Of a stretch of DNA of 30,142 nt, positions 28,377 through 30,142 are shown piece by piece. Each line of letters begins with the position of its first letter. The stretch's first letter is position 1. The notes beneath the pieces are model-generated. The model had not been told where the DNA came from, made no database searches, and worked only from the letters and a program-made list of their open reading frames with translations. The stretch is from assembly GCA_017550445.1 (NCBI GenBank), contig JAFZOV010000068.1:1-30142 (forward strand). The letters run 5' to 3'. This stretch comes from Fibrobacter sp. GTDB taxonomy: Bacteria > Fibrobacterota > Fibrobacteria > Fibrobacterales > Fibrobacteraceae. The position numbers and the translations under genes are program-made.

Positions 28377-30142
28377 TTAATTCGTTTCCGTGCTACCCGC
28401 ATTCAGCTTGATGTCCGGCAAATCCCTCACGTAAATCGAGAAACTCCACCCGGCAGCAGGTCCCGTAGGCGTCCAGCTAAAGTCAAGCTGCCAGCAATGC
28501 AACACACGGTTAAATGTAAAGCTATGCGTCACGAAACGGCCTTCGTTGTAGTTATAGCGGGTGCTATATGTCATTTCCCAGTTCTTGGTGGGTTGCAAGC
28601 TCGCGCTGATTCCCGTAGAATGCGTCACCTGATCCTGGAACAAGTCTCGGGCTACGCGGGAACTGCTGAAGCTATAGCTGTAATCAAAACCGAAGGTCCA
28701 CTTGAGCATTTCGTACTTGCCCATTTGCGAAGGCAATCCGCCATTAAATTCACCGCTCCAGTTGAAGCGCTTCGAAAAATCGTAGCCCCAATAAGTGAGT
28801 TCCGGCACCTGCACCTTGTTCGGTTCTTCGGTAAACTTGTGATAAACGCTGTGGCGGGTATTGATAGTGAAAAGGTAATCCGGCAGAATCTGGAAACCGA
28901 AAGACGACGTAATATCCGAGAAGTGCAGGGAATCTGCAGCGAAGTTATAGGACACGTTATGACGCGTCGTCAAAAGGCGGCGTGTCCCGTACTGGTCTTC
29001 TACGGCACGGCCTTCTTCGCCCTTGGTGGTATCGGCTACATGACCCACCACCTTCAGGTACTTGATATCAAAATCATTGTTAAGGCCAAAGCCAACGGTT
29101 TTCTGCTTGATTTGGTAAGGAGTCTGCCCCAATAGCGGATGCGGAGCGAACTTTTTCACCGTATCGATTTCTGGCGCGTAGGTATAAGACACGCTTGGAG
29201 AAAGCACATGGCGTGCTCCAGTAAACCGCCCAATTTCGGGCACCCAGATTCCGTACAACTTAGTATCGGCTGTAATGCTGTAATTGTGGTTATACGCCAC
29301 CTGACCGTATTCATCATGCTCTGGGTCAAGACTCATGTAACGCTTGCGGTACTTGAGAGAATCTTCGGGATTAATCCAGCCTGTTCCAGTCCAATATCCC
29401 GTAAAGCTTGCACGCGGAGTCAAGTTGATGACATCGAAAATCGAGGTGGAGTAATCCAAGGAATACGTACCCGTATAGCCCACATATTCGGCTGTCGTGT
29501 CTACAGCATTGACCGTATCGCGGGCGCGCTTGGTGTAATAGTTAAAGCGGTTGTTAAAGTTATAGTTGAACTTTTCCAGATAACTGATGAACGAGCCGTC
29601 TTCGTAAGCCTCTTCGTCTTCGTCCAATTCAAAGGTAAACAGCTGGCCACTCATGCGGTACTGGATATCCGGAATTTCACGTTCCATCATATCCGTCACC
29701 AAGTTATGGTTCTGGCGAGCCTTGACCGTCAAGCTCTTGTTTGTCCCAAAACGGCCAGAATAAGTCAACTGGGCATTGGCCTGCTGGTTCAAGATGGTTT
29801 CTGCATCGAGCGCCTTGTCTTTACGAATACTCTGGCTAGAAACAAAGGAGCCGGAACCACTCAAGGTCTGCTTGCCGTCTGGAGTCAGGTTCTGGTTGTG
29901 CGTAAAGCGGATATCGTAGCCGCTGTTGGCCATGTCGAATTCTTCGAGATACGCCGTGTAAGACAAGTTTCCATCCAACACGTAACGTTTCTTGTAACGC
30001 ACTTCACCCGTCAAAGTGGAACGTTCAAATCGGGCTTCGTCACCTTCGATAATGTCGCCCTTTAAGGTCGCATCCCAGTAATCGTTTGCAGCGTAATAGA
30101 AGCCCAAGTTGCTCATGTAGTAGCCCTGCTTCTGATCTCCAC
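28377..30142 (-). CDS. LptD-like outer-membrane protein, 3' portion (runs off window)
   Basis: At least 587 residues of a beta-barrel protein; the frame stays open to the window edge (GDQKQGYY precedes the first internal Met). Many alternating strands rich in Tyr, Phe and Thr are visible. GFYYAANDYWDATLKGDI, ARHVLSPSVSYTYAPEIDT and the end HCWQLDFSWTPTGPAAGWSF resemble LptD proteins of the Bacteroidetes type, which insert lipopolysaccharide into the outer leaflet. The assignment is by pattern; another large outer-membrane barrel is possible. The maf-rodZ-hisB genes follow it after a repeat-filled 130-bp gap. No terminator T run was seen after its stop. Confidence 0.8.
   Translation of the reverse strand, partial: GDQKQGYYMSNLGFYYAANDYWDATLKGDIIEGDEARFERSTLTGEVRYKKRYVLDGNLSYTAYLEEFDMANSGYDIRFTHNQNLTPDGKQTLSGSGSFVSSQSIRKDKALDAETILNQQANAQLTYSGRFGTNKSLTVKARQNHNLVTDMMEREIPDIQYRMSGQLFTFELDEDEEAYEDGSFISYLEKFNYNFNNRFNYYTKRARDTVNAVDTTAEYVGYTGTYSLDYSTSIFDVINLTPRASFTGYWTGTGWINPEDSLKYRKRYMSLDPEHDEYGQVAYNHNYSITADTKLYGIWVPEIGRFTGARHVLSPSVSYTYAPEIDTVKKFAPHPLLGQTPYQIKQKTVGFGLNNDFDIKYLKVVGHVADTTKGEEGRAVEDQYGTRRLLTTRHNVSYNFAADSLHFSDITSSFGFQILPDYLFTINTRHSVYHKFTEEPNKVQVPELTYWGYDFSKRFNWSGEFNGGLPSQMGKYEMLKWTFGFDYSYSFSSSRVARDLFQDQVTHSTGISASLQPTKNWEMTYSTRYNYNEGRFVTHSFTFNRVLHCWQLDFSWTPTGPAAGWSFSIYVRDLPDIKLNAGSTETN

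Overview
The window looks like chromosomal DNA of a Fibrobacter species (F. succinogenes or a close relative). The strongest sign is seven copies of the Fibrobacter succinogenes major paralogous (FISUMP, TIGR02145) domain, each on a lipoprotein with a serine-rich linker. Abundant lipoproteins, an LptD-type outer-membrane protein and a GH53 galactanase fit a Gram-negative, plant-polysaccharide-degrading bacterium.

Region 1 (1-11 kb) is accessory in character. After the first 58 codons of ilvC, seven FISUMP lipoprotein genes lie on the minus strand. Between them sit small modules: a DUF4160/DUF2442 pair, an orphan ribbon-helix-helix-like gene, a BrnT-like toxin with a CopG-like antitoxin, and a plus-strand SMR transporter plus GNAT acetyltransferase. 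The signal/linker halves of the FISUMP genes fall into three groups (A/B, C/D, E/F/G), but their domains pair differently (A with F, B with G). This suggests mosaic evolution by recombination. A 679-bp gene-free stretch (5368-6046) holds hairpins, terminators and a possible small-RNA transcription unit.

Region 2 (11-18.7 kb) mixes envelope and housekeeping genes: a vWA-domain lipoprotein, a DUF4230 membrane protein, a six-TM protein coupled to a FliB-like Cys-rich methylase homologue, a MATE exporter, ffh, and a lipoprotein with two CxxC motifs. Convergent genes here are packed with stop codons that abut or overlap.

Region 3 (18.8-30.1 kb) is mostly metabolic and minus-strand. A translationally coupled operon runs aroQ (chorismate mutase), tyrA-ACT (prephenate dehydrogenase), an EPSP-synthase-like protein and nadK. 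The EPSP-synthase-like protein has lost nearly every catalytic residue I could align. Then come a GH53 lipoprotein, a regulatory-like lipoprotein, the zinc-independent L31 gene, a LysM-like lipoprotein, a maf-rodZ-hisB operon, and the 3' part of an lptD-like gene.

The most unusual non-coding signal is five intergenic arrays of degenerate tandem repeats. All have a strict 7-bp period, but each locus has its own consensus. One runs into the ffh start codon and another abuts the lptD stop codon.
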